DNA from: Undibacterium_A arcticum
GTDB lineage: Bacteria; Pseudomonadota; Gammaproteobacteria; Burkholderiales; Burkholderiaceae_D
Strand: one strand, 5' to 3'
Assembly (NCBI RefSeq): GCF_042660705.1
Contig: NZ_JBHSUQ010000001.1
DNA: 64,000 nt
Position 1 is the stretch's first letter. Each line of letters opens with the position of its first letter. The notes beneath the pieces were generated by a model. It did not search any database. It was not told the origin of the DNA and worked only from the letters and a program-made list of their open reading frames with translations. The position numbers and the translations under genes are program-made. Shown piece after piece: positions 54,355 to 63,198 of the stretch.

Positions 54355-55818
54355 TTACTTCTTCACGCCATTCTTCTTGTCGTCTTTCTTGTCATTGATC
54401 GACATTTCCTTCTTCGGCTCTTCCTTGACCTTCGACAGTTGCACCGGCAGGCCTTTCAGCTGGTTCAGCGCTTGTGCCAGCTGGAAGTCTTCCTTGCTGC
54501 CGTAATCGAGCGGCTTGCGCTTGCGTTCCTGTGCGATCAGGCGCTGCTCTTCTTCCAGTTCGTCGCGTTTCACCTTGACTGCTTCCGGCACCTTGTCGAG
54601 GTCATTGCTCAGATGTTTCTGCAAATCGGCCTCGCGCACCCGCAGGCCATTGAGGCCGTCGCCGTCAGCGTATTCATCGACCATCAGGTCCGGCACGATG
54701 CCCTTGGCCTGGATCGAGCGACCGTTCGGTGTGTAATACCGCGCGGTGGTCAGCTTGACCGCGGTGTCGAGCGATAGTTGGCGGATAGTCTGGACCGAGC
54801 CCTTGCCGAAGCTCTGGGTGCCCATGATGGTCGCGCGCTTGTAGTCCTGCAGCGCGCCGGCCACGATTTCGGACGCAGAAGCCGAGCCGGTATTGACTAG
54901 CACGACCATCGGCACTTTCTTGACCGCATCCGGCAGCTTTGACAACGGATCGCCGGTGCCGCGCGATGCGTAAAACTCGCGTTTGGCATAGAAAGTGGCT
55001 TTCGAATCCGGCAATTGGCCGTTGGTCGACACCACCACTACATCCTTCGGCAGGAAGGCAGCGGCGACGCCGATCGCGCCCGGCAGCACGCCGCCCGGAT
55101 CGTTGCGCAGATCGAGTACCAGACCCTTCAGATGCGGCTCCTGGGTGTACAACGCATTGATTTTCTTGGCCAGATCGTCGACCGTGGGTTCCTGAAATTG
55201 CGCGATGCGCAGCCAGACATAGCCGGGCTCAACCACCTTGCCCTTGACGCTCTGGACCCGGATTTCTTCACGCGTGATAGTCGCGATGATCGGCTTGTCC
55301 TCATCCTTGCGGGCGATGGTCAGCGTGATCTTGCTGCCCGGTTCGCCGCGCATTTTCTTGACCGCCTCGTCCAGCGTCAGGCCCTTGACCGGAGTCGAAT
55401 CGAGCCGCGTGATCAGGTCGCCGGCCTTGATCCCGGCGCGGTAGGCCGGTGAGTCCTCGATCGGCGAGATCACCTTGACGTAGCCGTCTTCCATCCCGAC
55501 CTCGATGCCGAGGCCGACGAATTTGCCCTGGGTGCCTTCCTTCAGCTCCTTGAATGCCTTCTTGTCGAGATAGGCGGAGTGTGGGTCGAGTGACGCCACC
55601 ATGCCGGAAATCGCCTCGGTCAGCAGCTTCTTGTCTTCGACCGGTTCGACATAATCGGACTTGATCAGGCCGAATACATCGGCCAGCTGGCGCAGCTCAT
55701 CGAGCGGCAGCGGCGCGCCGGCGTTTTTTTGCGCCATCGCCGAAAACTGCATCGACGCCGCAACACCGGCAATCATGCCTAAACCGATCAGACTGAAATT
55801 CTTGAGTTTGCTGCCCAT
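54355..55818 (-). CDS. ctpA: C-terminal processing peptidase, S41 family (CtpA)
   Basis: 487 residues. N-terminal signal anchor (about 8-30), PDZ domain at ~98-180, then the S41 catalytic core with Ser314 in NTGSASASE and Lys339 in GTQSFGKG. A Lys-rich C-terminal tail follows (SKVKEEPKKEMS...). Periplasmic protease acting on peptidoglycan hydrolases and lipoproteins. It lies directly downstream of envC, a peptidoglycan-hydrolase activator, which fits a joint role in cell-wall cleavage. Confidence 0.95.
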   Translation of the reverse strand: MGSKLKNFSLIGLGMIAGVAASMQFSAMAQKNAGAPLPLDELRQLADVFGLIKSDYVEPVEDKKLLTEAISGMVASLDPHSAYLDKKAFKELKEGTQGKFVGLGIEVGMEDGYVKVISPIEDSPAYRAGIKAGDLITRLDSTPVKGLTLDEAVKKMRGEPGSKITLTIARKDEDKPIIATITREEIRVQSVKGKVVEPGYVWLRIAQFQEPTVDDLAKKINALYTQEPHLKGLVLDLRNDPGGVLPGAIGVAAAFLPKDVVVVSTNGQLPDSKATFYAKREFYASRGTGDPLSKLPDAVKKVPMVVLVNTGSASASEIVAGALQDYKRATIMGTQSFGKGSVQTIRQLSLDTAVKLTTARYYTPNGRSIQAKGIVPDLMVDEYADGDGLNGLRVREADLQKHLSNDLDKVPEAVKVKRDELEEEQRLIAQERKRKPLDYGSKEDFQLAQALNQLKGLPVQLSKVKEEPKKEMSINDKKDDKKNGVKK

Positions 55819-55876
55819 GGTTCACCTAGTAGTTGTCCAGCTTTTTTTGCCTGGCGTATTTGCCAGGCGCATTTAC

Positions 55877-55941
55877 CAAACTTATTGGTCAAACTTATTT
55901 GCTGAACTTAATTGCCAAACTTATTTGCCAAACTTAATTGC
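55877..55941 (-). repeat. 13-bp tandem repeat (x5) from the envC stop into the ctpA leader
   Basis: Five units of CAAACTTATTTGC (variants with TTAATT, TGAAC and TTGGT) in exact 13-bp register: 55877, 55890, 55903, 55916, 55929. The envC stop codon TAA lies in the last unit. Further degenerate units may extend to ~55853. Confidence 0.85.
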
Positions 55942-57400
55942 TCAGTCTGACCCAGCCGAGCGGGTCGAACGCGCGGCCTTGATGCCGCATTTCAAAGTAT
56001 AAACCCGATTGTTCATTGCCGCCGCTATTACCTGCGCTGGCAATGGGTTCGCCGCTCTTGATGGCGTCGCCGGCACGCTTGAACAAGCTTTGATTATTGC
56101 CATAGATCGTCATGTATTGGCCGCCATGATCGATGATGAGCAGGTTGCCGAAACCGCGCAGCCAGTCGGCAAATACCACCCGGCCGCCGGCCACTGCCTT
56201 GATCTCGCTCCCTTCGGCGGCACGGATGAACAGCCCCTTCCAGCTCGGGCCGTCGTCGCGCGTGCTGCCGAATTTTGCCGCCAGCGTGCCACGCACCGGC
56301 AGTCGCAGCCGACCGCGCAACTGCGCGAAGGCCGCTCCTTGGAGGCTGGCGTCCGCGCTTAGTTCATTCTTTGATTCATTGCTACGGTCGGCGTTGGCGT
56401 CGCTCTTGCCATCGTGTTGCGCCACCACCCTGGCCGCTGGCTCGTCATCGTCGATGGCGTCCGGATTGGCCGGCTTGATCTTGCCGGCGGCCTGGCGCGA
56501 CCGCTGGCGTTCTCGTTGTGCCTGGTTGCGCGCCTCCAGCTCGCGTGCCTTGGCCTGCGCCTGTTGCTGTTGGCGGCGTTTTTCCTGGGCCGCCGCATCG
56601 GCCTTCTGTTGTTGTTCGACCAATAGTGCCAGTTTGTCGACCAGTCCGGACAGGCGCTGCTCGTCACGTTGCAGATTGCCGGCCTGCTTGCGCTGCGCGC
56701 TCAACTTGCTGGACAGTTGCGCCAGCAGCGTGGCGCGGCGCGCCTGTTCCTTGAGCAGCAGCGCGCGCTGGTCGCGTTCTTCCTGGGCGATTTCGTCCAG
56801 TTCGTCGTTCGCGTTCTGGGTCGCGGCCTTGTTGCTTTCGACTGCCTGCAGGTTGGCGCGCAGTGACGTCACCAGCCGCGCCTGGGCCTGCGACAGATAG
56901 CCCATGTATTGCAGGTCGCGGTTGATACGGTTCGGGTTGTCGCCGGATAACAACAATTTGATCCGGTCCTCGTTGCCGGCGACGTAGTGTTCGCGCAGCA
57001 GTTTCGCGAGGCGTTGTTGCTGGGATGCAATAACATTGCTCAGGTCGATTTGCTGTTTCGACAATTGTTCGAGCCGCGCACGGGTCTGGCTCTGCTCGTC
57101 GCCCAACTCGCGCAGCGAGCGATTGGCGTCCGAGATGGCGGCTTCCGATTCGGCCAGGGTGTCGGTCGCACTGTCCCTGGCGCTCTCGGTCTGGCTGATA
57201 TCGCGTTTCAGGCTCCGCAGCTGGTCGTGCAACTCGGCACGTTCCGCCTCGGCCGCACTTTTTTGCTTGCTGCGTTCGGTGACCTTGCTGGCCGCCAACG
57301 TGCTGCCGGACAGCGATAGCAATAGCGTCGCGATGCCGCAGACGGCCAGCAGCCGCCCGGCGGCAGCGCTAAGCCGGCCGCTGCGGCAGGCAGCGGTCAA
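55934..57400 (-). CDS. envC: EnvC-like murein hydrolase activator (M23/LytM domain, coiled coil)
   Basis: 488 residues. Signal region ending TLAA, a long coiled-coil (about 40-320, rich in Glu/Gln/Arg/Ala), then a C-terminal LytM domain (GSEIKAVAGGRVVFADWL, NLLIIDHGGQYMTIYGNN, GLYFEMRHQGRAFDP). The metal-binding pattern of active M23 enzymes is incomplete, as in EnvC, which activates amidases at the septum. Operon with gpmA upstream (50 bp) and ctpA downstream. Confidence 0.9.
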   Translation of the reverse strand: MTAACRSGRLSAAAGRLLAVCGIATLLLSLSGSTLAASKVTERSKQKSAAEAERAELHDQLRSLKRDISQTESARDSATDTLAESEAAISDANRSLRELGDEQSQTRARLEQLSKQQIDLSNVIASQQQRLAKLLREHYVAGNEDRIKLLLSGDNPNRINRDLQYMGYLSQAQARLVTSLRANLQAVESNKAATQNANDELDEIAQEERDQRALLLKEQARRATLLAQLSSKLSAQRKQAGNLQRDEQRLSGLVDKLALLVEQQQKADAAAQEKRRQQQQAQAKARELEARNQAQRERQRSRQAAGKIKPANPDAIDDDEPAARVVAQHDGKSDANADRSNESKNELSADASLQGAAFAQLRGRLRLPVRGTLAAKFGSTRDDGPSWKGLFIRAAEGSEIKAVAGGRVVFADWLRGFGNLLIIDHGGQYMTIYGNNQSLFKRAGDAIKSGEPIASAGNSGGNEQSGLYFEMRHQGRAFDPLGWVRLSN

Positions 57401-57450
57401 CCTGCCGGCGCGGATGACGGGGTGGATGCAGGTGTGGATGACGGTGAAAA

Positions 57451-58197
57451 TTATCGCGCCTTGCCCTGACTCGCGACTGCCTGCTGCGCGGCCTCGATTG
57501 CGGCCGGATCGCCCAGGTAGTAGTGGCGGATCGGCTTCAGGTCGGCGTCCAGTTCATACACCAGCGGCTGGCCATTCGGAATGTTCAGGCCGACGATATC
57601 CTGATCGCTGATCCCGTCCAGCATCTTGATCAGCGCGCGCAGGCTGTTGCCGTGGGCTGAAATCAGGATCCGCTTGCCGCTGCGGATGGCCGGTGCGATC
57701 GCGTCATCCCAGGCCGGCATCACGCGCACCACCGTATCTTTCAGGCATTCGGTCAGCGGGATCTGTTCGCGCTTGAGACCGGCGTAGCGCGGGTCGTGGT
57801 ACGAGGTGCGCGGATCGTTGACGTCGAGCGGGTCGGGCGGAGTGTCATAGCTGCGGCGCCACACCAACACCTGCTCGTCGCCATACAATGCGGCGGTTTC
57901 GGCCTTGTTCAGGCCCTGCAGCGCACCGTAATGGCGCTCGTTCAGGCGCCAGTCATGCTCGATCGGCAGCCACATCAGGTCCATTTCGTCGAGCGTCAGC
58001 CAGAGCGTGCGAATCGCGCGCTTCAGCACCGAGGTGTAGGTCAGGTCGAAGCTGAATCCGGCTTCGCGCAACAGCTTGCCGGCCTCGCGCGCTTCGGCTT
58101 CGCCCTTGGCGGTCAGGTCGACGTCGGTCCAGCCGGTGAAGCGGTTGTCGAGGTTCCAGGTGGATTCGCCGTGACGCATGAAAACAATTTTATACAT
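57451..58197 (-). CDS. gpmA: 2,3-bisphosphoglycerate-dependent phosphoglycerate mutase
   Basis: 248 residues. Catalytic RHGESTWN (His10 region), LNERHYGALQGLNK, and second His in SAHGNSLRALIK. Glycolytic interconversion of 3- and 2-phosphoglycerate. First gene of the minus-strand operon; 132 bp separate it from the divergent rhodanese gene. Confidence 0.96.
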   Translation of the reverse strand: MYKIVFMRHGESTWNLDNRFTGWTDVDLTAKGEAEAREAGKLLREAGFSFDLTYTSVLKRAIRTLWLTLDEMDLMWLPIEHDWRLNERHYGALQGLNKAETAALYGDEQVLVWRRSYDTPPDPLDVNDPRTSYHDPRYAGLKREQIPLTECLKDTVVRVMPAWDDAIAPAIRSGKRILISAHGNSLRALIKMLDGISDQDIVGLNIPNGQPLVYELDADLKPIRHYYLGDPAAIEAAQQAVASQGKAR

Positions 58198-58329
58198 AGG
58201 GGAGATTGGCTAGTGATTGGACAATGTGTGCGTTGACTTACCGAGATTTCCGGTCGCCGGGAATCGTGATCCCATCGCATCCTGCCATCTATTTATAATG
58301 GCAGGATTGACTTAAACCATTGGAAATCC

Positions 58330-58731
58330 GTGAAATTCATCGTAGACAATATTTTTCTGATCGGCATTGCCCTGGTCGCGGGCGGCGCGCTGCTGTTTCC
58401 AAGCCTGCAGCGCCGCGGCAGCACACTGTCGTTGTTGCAAGCAACACAACTGATCAACAAGGGCCGTACCACCATCCTGGATGTGCGGGAACCGGCCGAG
58501 TTTGCCTCCGGTCATCTGCGTGACGCAAAAAACATCCCGCTGGTGGAATTGCCAAACCGGATCGGCGAACTGGAAAAGTCGAAAGCCAAACCACTGATCG
58601 TGGTCTGCCAAACCGGCACGCGGTCGGCCAAGGCCGAGGCGCAACTCAAGAAGGCCGGTTTTGCCGAGGTTTCTTGCCTCGGCGGCGGCCTCGCTGCATG
58701 GCAGGCGCAGGGCCTGCCGACTGTGAAATGA
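58330..58731 (+). CDS. membrane-anchored rhodanese-like protein
   Basis: 133 residues. GTG start at 58330, N-terminal transmembrane helix (about 8-24), then a single rhodanese domain with Cys in VVCQTGTRSAKA and the LDVREPAEF start. Sulfurtransferase or persulfide carrier. Upstream of grxC and secB, the usual betaproteobacterial order. Confidence 0.9.
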   Translation: MKFIVDNIFLIGIALVAGGALLFPSLQRRGSTLSLLQATQLINKGRTTILDVREPAEFASGHLRDAKNIPLVELPNRIGELEKSKAKPLIVVCQTGTRSAKAEAQLKKAGFAEVSCLGGGLAAWQAQGLPTVK

Positions 58732-58740
58732 ATAGCAATA

Positions 58741-58800
58741 AAGCAGAAACAAGCTGAAATAAGCTGAAACAAGCAGAAATAAGCTGAAACAAGCAGAAAT
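58741..58800 (+). repeat. 10-bp tandem repeat (x6) in the grxC leader
   Basis: Six exact-length units AAGC(A/T)GAAA(C/T) fill 58741-58800; a partial seventh (GAAACAGG) follows and forms the Shine-Dalgarno area of grxC (ATG 58818). Unit length is one helical turn. Confidence 0.92.
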
Positions 58801-58817
58801 GAAACAGGATTAATGAC

Positions 58818-59081
58818 ATGACCAACCCCGTTTTAATGTATGGCACCGCCGTGTGCCCGTATTGCGTGATGGCGGAGCGGCTGCTGAAGTCGAAGGGAGT
58901 CGACGCGATCGAAAAGATTCGTATCGACCTGGAGCCGGGGCAGCGCGAGGCGATGATGGAACGAACCGGCCGCCGTACGGTACCGCAGATTTATATTGGC
59001 GAAACTCACGTCGGCGGATTTGACGACTTGTCGGCGCTCGACAAGGCTGGCAAACTACTGCCTTTGCTGCAAGGTAGTTGA
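58818..59081 (+). CDS. grxC: glutaredoxin 3
   Basis: 87 residues. Active site CPYC, then TVPQIYIGETHVGGFDDL for glutathione binding. Cytoplasmic dithiol glutaredoxin. Preceded by a striking 10-bp tandem repeat; secB follows after 178 bp. Confidence 0.95.
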   Translation: MTNPVLMYGTAVCPYCVMAERLLKSKGVDAIEKIRIDLEPGQREAMMERTGRRTVPQIYIGETHVGGFDDLSALDKAGKLLPLLQGS

Positions 59082-59130
59082 GGTGGTCTTATGATCCTGC
59101 CGCGCCGCGCCTTATCAAGTCTGGTTTGCT

Positions 59131-59150
59131 CGCCGTACCTTGGTACGGCG
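59131..59150. promoter_or_regulatory. 20-bp palindrome upstream of secB
   Basis: CGCCGTACC TT GGTACGGCG is a perfect 9-bp inverted repeat 110 bp before the secB ATG. Could be an operator or a hairpin ending grxC transcription; no protein is proposed. Confidence 0.4.
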
Positions 59151-59259
59151 CTATCCATTGCCTTGATGCCGCGCCGTCCGCACCGGTTTTCTGAGCGCTC
59201 CGACCACATAACTCCCGGATGGCAATGCCGTCCATTCCCAATCTCATTGAAAGCGTTTC

Positions 59260-59754
59260 ATGGCTGACGAAAATCTGCAACCCGTATTCCAAATTCAACG
59301 CGTGTACCTGAAGGATCTGTCGCTGGAACAGCCGAACTCACCGGCCATTTTCCTTGAGCAAAGCGCACCAACGATCGAAGTGTCGGTCGACGTCGGCGCC
59401 GAACAACTGGCCGAAGCGATCTTCGAATCGAGCGTCACCATCACCGTCACCGCCAAGATCAACGACAAGGTCGCGTTCCTGGTCGAAGGCAAGCAAGCCG
59501 GTATTTTCGAAGCACGCAATATTCCGGCCGACCAGCTCGACCCGCTGCTCGGAATCGGCTGCCCGAACATCCTGTATCCTTACCTGCGTGCCAATATTGC
59601 CGACGCCATCACCCGTGCCGGCTTCCCGCCAGTGCATCTGGCCGAGATCAATTTTGAAGTGTTCTACCAGCAGCGCCAGCAGTCCGGCGCCGCGCAGCAG
59701 GGCAACGGCGCAGCAGTGCCAAGCACCGAAGCAGCGAGCCCGACACTGAACTAA
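59260..59754 (+). CDS. secB: protein-export chaperone SecB
   Basis: 164 residues. IQRVYLKDLSLEQPNSP, the peptide groove residues and CPNILYPYLRANIADAITRAGFPPVHLAEINFE-type C-terminal half are characteristic (named in pieces: CPNILYPYLR, GFPPVHLAEINF). Tetrameric cytoplasmic chaperone delivering preproteins to SecA. The tail is Gln/Ala/Pro-rich. Confidence 0.97.
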   Translation: MADENLQPVFQIQRVYLKDLSLEQPNSPAIFLEQSAPTIEVSVDVGAEQLAEAIFESSVTITVTAKINDKVAFLVEGKQAGIFEARNIPADQLDPLLGIGCPNILYPYLRANIADAITRAGFPPVHLAEINFEVFYQQRQQSGAAQQGNGAAVPSTEAASPTLN

Positions 59755-59930
59755 GTCGGCCTTGAGGCGACCTGCGGCCACGATGCATTGCATGGTGACC
59801 GGCAGGCTCGCCATCAGGTTCCAAGTTGAATCACCACACGCGCCGGCGTGCGCCATGTGTGCCAGAGCCAGTCAGGCTGATGGCGGTTCGGGCAGCGCGC
59901 TCCGGTAGCACATTCTGCTGAAGGCGCCGC

Positions 59931-60389
59931 ATGAACTTCCCAGGCATCAAATCCCCTCGTGTCGTCACCTTCGCGACGCTGCTGCTGGCCGCCGCCGCGG
60001 TGCATGCGGTCGAGTTCAGGGCGATCGGTGCCGCGCCCGCGGTGCTGTATGACGCGCCCTCGGCCAAAGGCATCAAAGTCTTTGTCGCCCCGCGCGGCAT
60101 GCCGGTCGAAGTGATCCTGACTTACGGCGAATGGAGCAAGGTGCGCGACGCTGTCGGCGGCTTGTCCTGGGTCGAGTCGCATGCGTTGGTTAGCAAGCGC
60201 AGCGTGGTCGTCACCGTCGCCAATGCCAAGATACGCAGCAGCGCCGACGAAGCGGCGGCCATCGTGTTCAGTGCCGACAAGGGCGTATTGCTCGATCTGG
60301 CCGAACCGGTCAGTTCGAGCTGGCTCAAGGTCAAGCATCGCGACGGCCAGAGCGGTTACGTCAAGGCGTCTGAAGTTTGGGGCGATTAG
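59931..60389 (+). CDS. periplasmic SH3-like domain protein
   Basis: 152 residues. Signal peptide ending AAVHA, then a repeated bacterial SH3 pattern (VEFRAIGAAPAVLYDAPS ... GGLSWVESHALV; VANAKIRSSADE ... SGYVKASEVWGD). Likely binds cell-wall peptide or acts in envelope sensing. Sits between secB and gpsA as in related genomes. Confidence 0.85.
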   Translation: MNFPGIKSPRVVTFATLLLAAAAVHAVEFRAIGAAPAVLYDAPSAKGIKVFVAPRGMPVEVILTYGEWSKVRDAVGGLSWVESHALVSKRSVVVTVANAKIRSSADEAAAIVFSADKGVLLDLAEPVSSSWLKVKHRDGQSGYVKASEVWGD

Positions 60390-60444
60390 TCTTCGATCGG
60401 GCGTCGGATTGGCGCGCCCGATTCCCGGTCACGATCAAAATGGC

Positions 60445-60520
60445 GGCAGTATGCTCGAAAATACGGCTGCGCCCCATGTGATTTGGGCGAATTAGATATA
60501 TACACCTGCCAGTATAATTC
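60445..60520 (+). repeat. dispersed GGGAGTAT element, copy S4 (gpsA promoter)
   Basis: GGCAGTATGCTCGAAAATAC, then GCCC...GGGC hairpin, then TATACACCTGCCAGTATAAT. The TATAAT at 60513-60518 is placed 27 bp before the gpsA ATG and preceded by CCAG as in S1, so this copy very probably carries the gpsA -10. Confidence 0.7.
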
Positions 60521-60544
60521 ACGATCCAATCCAGAAGAGGCACC

Positions 60545-61597
60545 ATGCAAAGCCATTCCGCCGACCAAGCCAGTCATCGCATGAACATCACCGTGCTCGG
60601 CGCCGGTGCCTGGGGCAGTGCAATGGCGATGGCGCTCGCCGCCCGCCACGACGTAATGCTGTGGGGCCGCAACCCGGCCGTCATGGGCGAACTGGCAACC
60701 CGGCGCGAGAACCACCCGTATTTGCCAGGATTCAGGTTGCCTGATGCGCTGACGGTGACGGCCGATTTCGACGCTGCGATCGACCATGTGGCATCGACGG
60801 CGAGCCGAGCGGGCTCGCTGCTGATTGCGGCCTGTCCGGTCGCCGGCCTGCGGCCATTGGCGCAGCGGTTGCAGGGGACGGCGATCGCGAACCTGGTCTG
60901 GCTGTGCAAGGGTTTCGAAGAAAACAGCCGGCTGTTGCCGCACCAAATCGTGCGCGAGGTATTGGGTGCGGACGTCGCAGGCGGCGCCTTGTCGGGGCCT
61001 TCGTTTGCCCAGGAAGTCGCGCGCGGCGCGCCGTGCGCGCTGACCATCGCATCGGAGTCGGCCGCATTGCGCGAACGGGTCGTAGCGGCGGTGCATAGCG
61101 GCAGTCTACGGGTCTATTCCACCGACGATGTGGTCGGTGTCGAGGTCGGGGGCGCAGTCAAGAATATCCTGGCGATCGCGACCGGCGTTGCCGACGGCCT
61201 CGGCCTCGGACTGAACGCGCGCGCCGCGCTGATCACACGCGGGCTGGCCGAAATCACGCGGCTCGGCGTTGCGCTCGGCGGGCGCGCCGAAACCTTCATG
61301 GGCCTGACCGGCGTCGGCGACCTGATCCTGACCTGCACCGGCGACCTGTCGCGCAACCGCAAGGTCGGCCTCGGCCTGGCGCAAGGCCAGACGCTGGACG
61401 CGATCGTCGCCGAACTGGGTCACGTCGCGGAAGGGGTGCGCTGCGCGCAGGCAGTGCGGGCGCTGGCGCAGCAGTATGGGGTCGAGATGCCGATCACCAA
61501 TGCGGTGGCCGGCGTGTTGTTCGATGGCGATTCGCCGCGCGACATGGTGACGCGCTTGCTGGCACGCGATGCGCGCGACGAGGTCGATCGCAGCTAA
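60545..61597 (+). CDS. gpsA: glycerol-3-phosphate dehydrogenase [NAD(P)+]
   Basis: 350 residues. Rossmann motif VLGAGAWGSAMA, LSGPSFAQEVARGAP, catalytic Lys in EVGGAVKNILAIATG and GLTGVGDLILTCTG. Makes sn-glycerol-3-phosphate for phospholipids. ATG 60545 has GAAGAGG upstream; a later Met (60581, MNITVLGAG) is an alternative. Promoter supplied by element S4. Confidence 0.95.
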   Translation: MQSHSADQASHRMNITVLGAGAWGSAMAMALAARHDVMLWGRNPAVMGELATRRENHPYLPGFRLPDALTVTADFDAAIDHVASTASRAGSLLIAACPVAGLRPLAQRLQGTAIANLVWLCKGFEENSRLLPHQIVREVLGADVAGGALSGPSFAQEVARGAPCALTIASESAALRERVVAAVHSGSLRVYSTDDVVGVEVGGAVKNILAIATGVADGLGLGLNARAALITRGLAEITRLGVALGGRAETFMGLTGVGDLILTCTGDLSRNRKVGLGLAQGQTLDAIVAELGHVAEGVRCAQAVRALAQQYGVEMPITNAVAGVLFDGDSPRDMVTRLLARDARDEVDRS

Positions 61598-61634
61598 AAC
61601 CTGAACCCGGAGCACGGACGGGGTGCCGGCGCGC

Positions 61635-61967
61635 CTAGGCTGGGTGCAACAAGATGGTCAGCAGCGCGGTCGAGTTTTCAAGCGCCAGTAAGGCGTGCGG
61701 TGCGCCGCCAGCCAGGTAGACCAGGTCGTTGGCCCCGAGCTGGATGGCGCGGCCATGCGCGCTCAGTTCGATCGAACCGGCCAGGCATTGGAGTGTGACC
61801 GCTCCGGGGACTTGGTGCTCGGGCATTTTCTTGCCGGTCGGCATCGTCATTCGGATGACTTCCAGCTGTTCGGTCTTGATCAGCGCGATCGACGAAAATT
61901 CCGACAGAGGCGCGGGCGCCGGATCCAGATGCAGCAATTCGCCTGAGTCGGCATGGTGCAATGACAT
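61635..61967 (-). CDS. small cupin protein
   Basis: 110 residues, single cupin barrel (KKMPEHQVPGAVTLQCLAGS ... LGANDLVYLAGGAPHALLA). The metal-ligand set is reduced (one His in each motif). It stands alone between gpsA and the gsp cluster, facing gpsA. Confidence 0.82.
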   Translation of the reverse strand: MSLHHADSGELLHLDPAPAPLSEFSSIALIKTEQLEVIRMTMPTGKKMPEHQVPGAVTLQCLAGSIELSAHGRAIQLGANDLVYLAGGAPHALLALENSTALLTILLHPA

Positions 61968-62208
61968 TGCGAACTCCTTGTCGTGTGTGACTGCGGTGCG
62001 CGATGCTGACGAACCTCGACCGAATATTGCAATCGCTCACTAACGCCAGTAGCCGTTAACATCGGCACTTTAGATAAATTATGCTGTCACATCTGTCAGT
62101 TGCCATTGCTCCGCATCAATATCAATTGCCAAATGCGCGCAGCATGGTTCAAATCCCACTTCGGCCTTATACTTTGATTTTTGATTTCTTGTTGACAACA
62201 ATTTTCCT

Positions 62209-62673
62209 ATGATCACAACACAACTTCCCGCCGCTCGCCGCCCACTGGTTCGCGCTATCGCGCGCGGCTTCACGCTGATTGAGATCATGGTCGTGGTCGT
62301 AATCATGGGCATTCTGGCCGCGCTGGTGGTGCCCAAGCTGATGGGGCGCACCGACGATGCACGCATCATCGCCGCCAAGCAGGACATCGCGACCGTGATG
62401 CAGGCGCTCAAGCTGTACAAGCTCGACAACCAGCGCTATCCAACCACCGAACAGGGTCTGCAAGCCTTGATCGTGAAGCCGACCACCGGTCCGGCCGCGA
62501 ACGGATGGAAGACCGGCGGCTATATCGACAAGCTGCCGAAAGATCCGTGGGGCAATGCCTATCAATACCTGTCGCCCGGCATCAAGGGTGAAATCGATGT
62601 GTTCTCCTTCGGTGCGGATGGTCAGGCGGGCGGCGCCGGCAACGATGCCGACATCGGCTCGTGGGAATTATAA
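62209..62673 (+). CDS. gspG: type II secretion major pseudopilin
   Basis: 154 residues. Prepilin leader with RGFTLIEIMVVVVIMG (cleavage G^F, Glu5), then the GspG-specific LYKLDNQRYPTTEQGLQAL, GGYIDKLPKDPWGNAYQYL and calcium-loop-like C-terminus. Main subunit of the T2SS pseudopilus. First of gspGHIJ in view. Confidence 0.95.
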   Translation: MITTQLPAARRPLVRAIARGFTLIEIMVVVVIMGILAALVVPKLMGRTDDARIIAAKQDIATVMQALKLYKLDNQRYPTTEQGLQALIVKPTTGPAANGWKTGGYIDKLPKDPWGNAYQYLSPGIKGEIDVFSFGADGQAGGAGNDADIGSWEL

Positions 62674-62729
62674 GCAACGGCACTGCACGACGGCGGCAAA
62701 TCCTCAGGCAGGATTCGCCGGGGTGCGGC

Positions 62730-63197
62730 ATGGGCGGAGCGCGCGGCTTCACGCTGATTGAATTGCTGGTGGTGCTGGTGATCGTCGGCATCACGCTGGG
62801 CGTGGCCGCCTTCAACGCGATGCCGAGCGACCGCCAGGCATTGCAGAACGAGGCGCAGCGCATCGCCCTGCTGCTGCAACTGGCGCGCGATGAGGCGATC
62901 GTGCGCAATCGTCCGGTCGCGTTCGAGGCCGAGCCGCAGCGTTACCGTTTTCTGGTGCGCGACGACAATAGCTGGAACATCATCACGCAGGCGCAGGACG
63001 ATCTGCTGCGCGAACGCGAGTTTCAGCGCGCCCCGGTCACGCTGTCGATCAACCCGCAACTATCGACCCAAACCAATCCGATGCGCATCGTTTTTGGCCG
63101 CGAACCGGTCGACAAACCTTTTGTGCTGACCTTCTCGGCCGGCGATGCCAGTGTCGCGATCCGCGCCGATGGCATCGGGCATTTTGTGGTCGAATGA
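62730..63197 (+). CDS. gspH: type II secretion minor pseudopilin
   Basis: 155 residues from ATG 62730 (short leader MGGARGFTLIELLVVLVIVG); an in-frame GTG at 62661 overlapping gspG is a longer alternative. N-terminal helix and LARDEAIVRNRPVAFEAE are GspH-like. Ends 1 bp before gspI. Confidence 0.9.
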   Translation: MGGARGFTLIELLVVLVIVGITLGVAAFNAMPSDRQALQNEAQRIALLLQLARDEAIVRNRPVAFEAEPQRYRFLVRDDNSWNIITQAQDDLLREREFQRAPVTLSINPQLSTQTNPMRIVFGREPVDKPFVLTFSAGDASVAIRADGIGHFVVE

Positions 63198-63198
63198 C

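Noticed and set aside
58741..58800. Regular repeat array as a possible CRISPR
   Set aside because: Units are 10 bp and contiguous without spacers; no cas genes nearby.
62145..62175. GGTTCAAATCC stretch resembling a tRNA T-loop
   Set aside because: The flanking bases do not form a T-stem, and no acceptor or anticodon arm can be folded around it.
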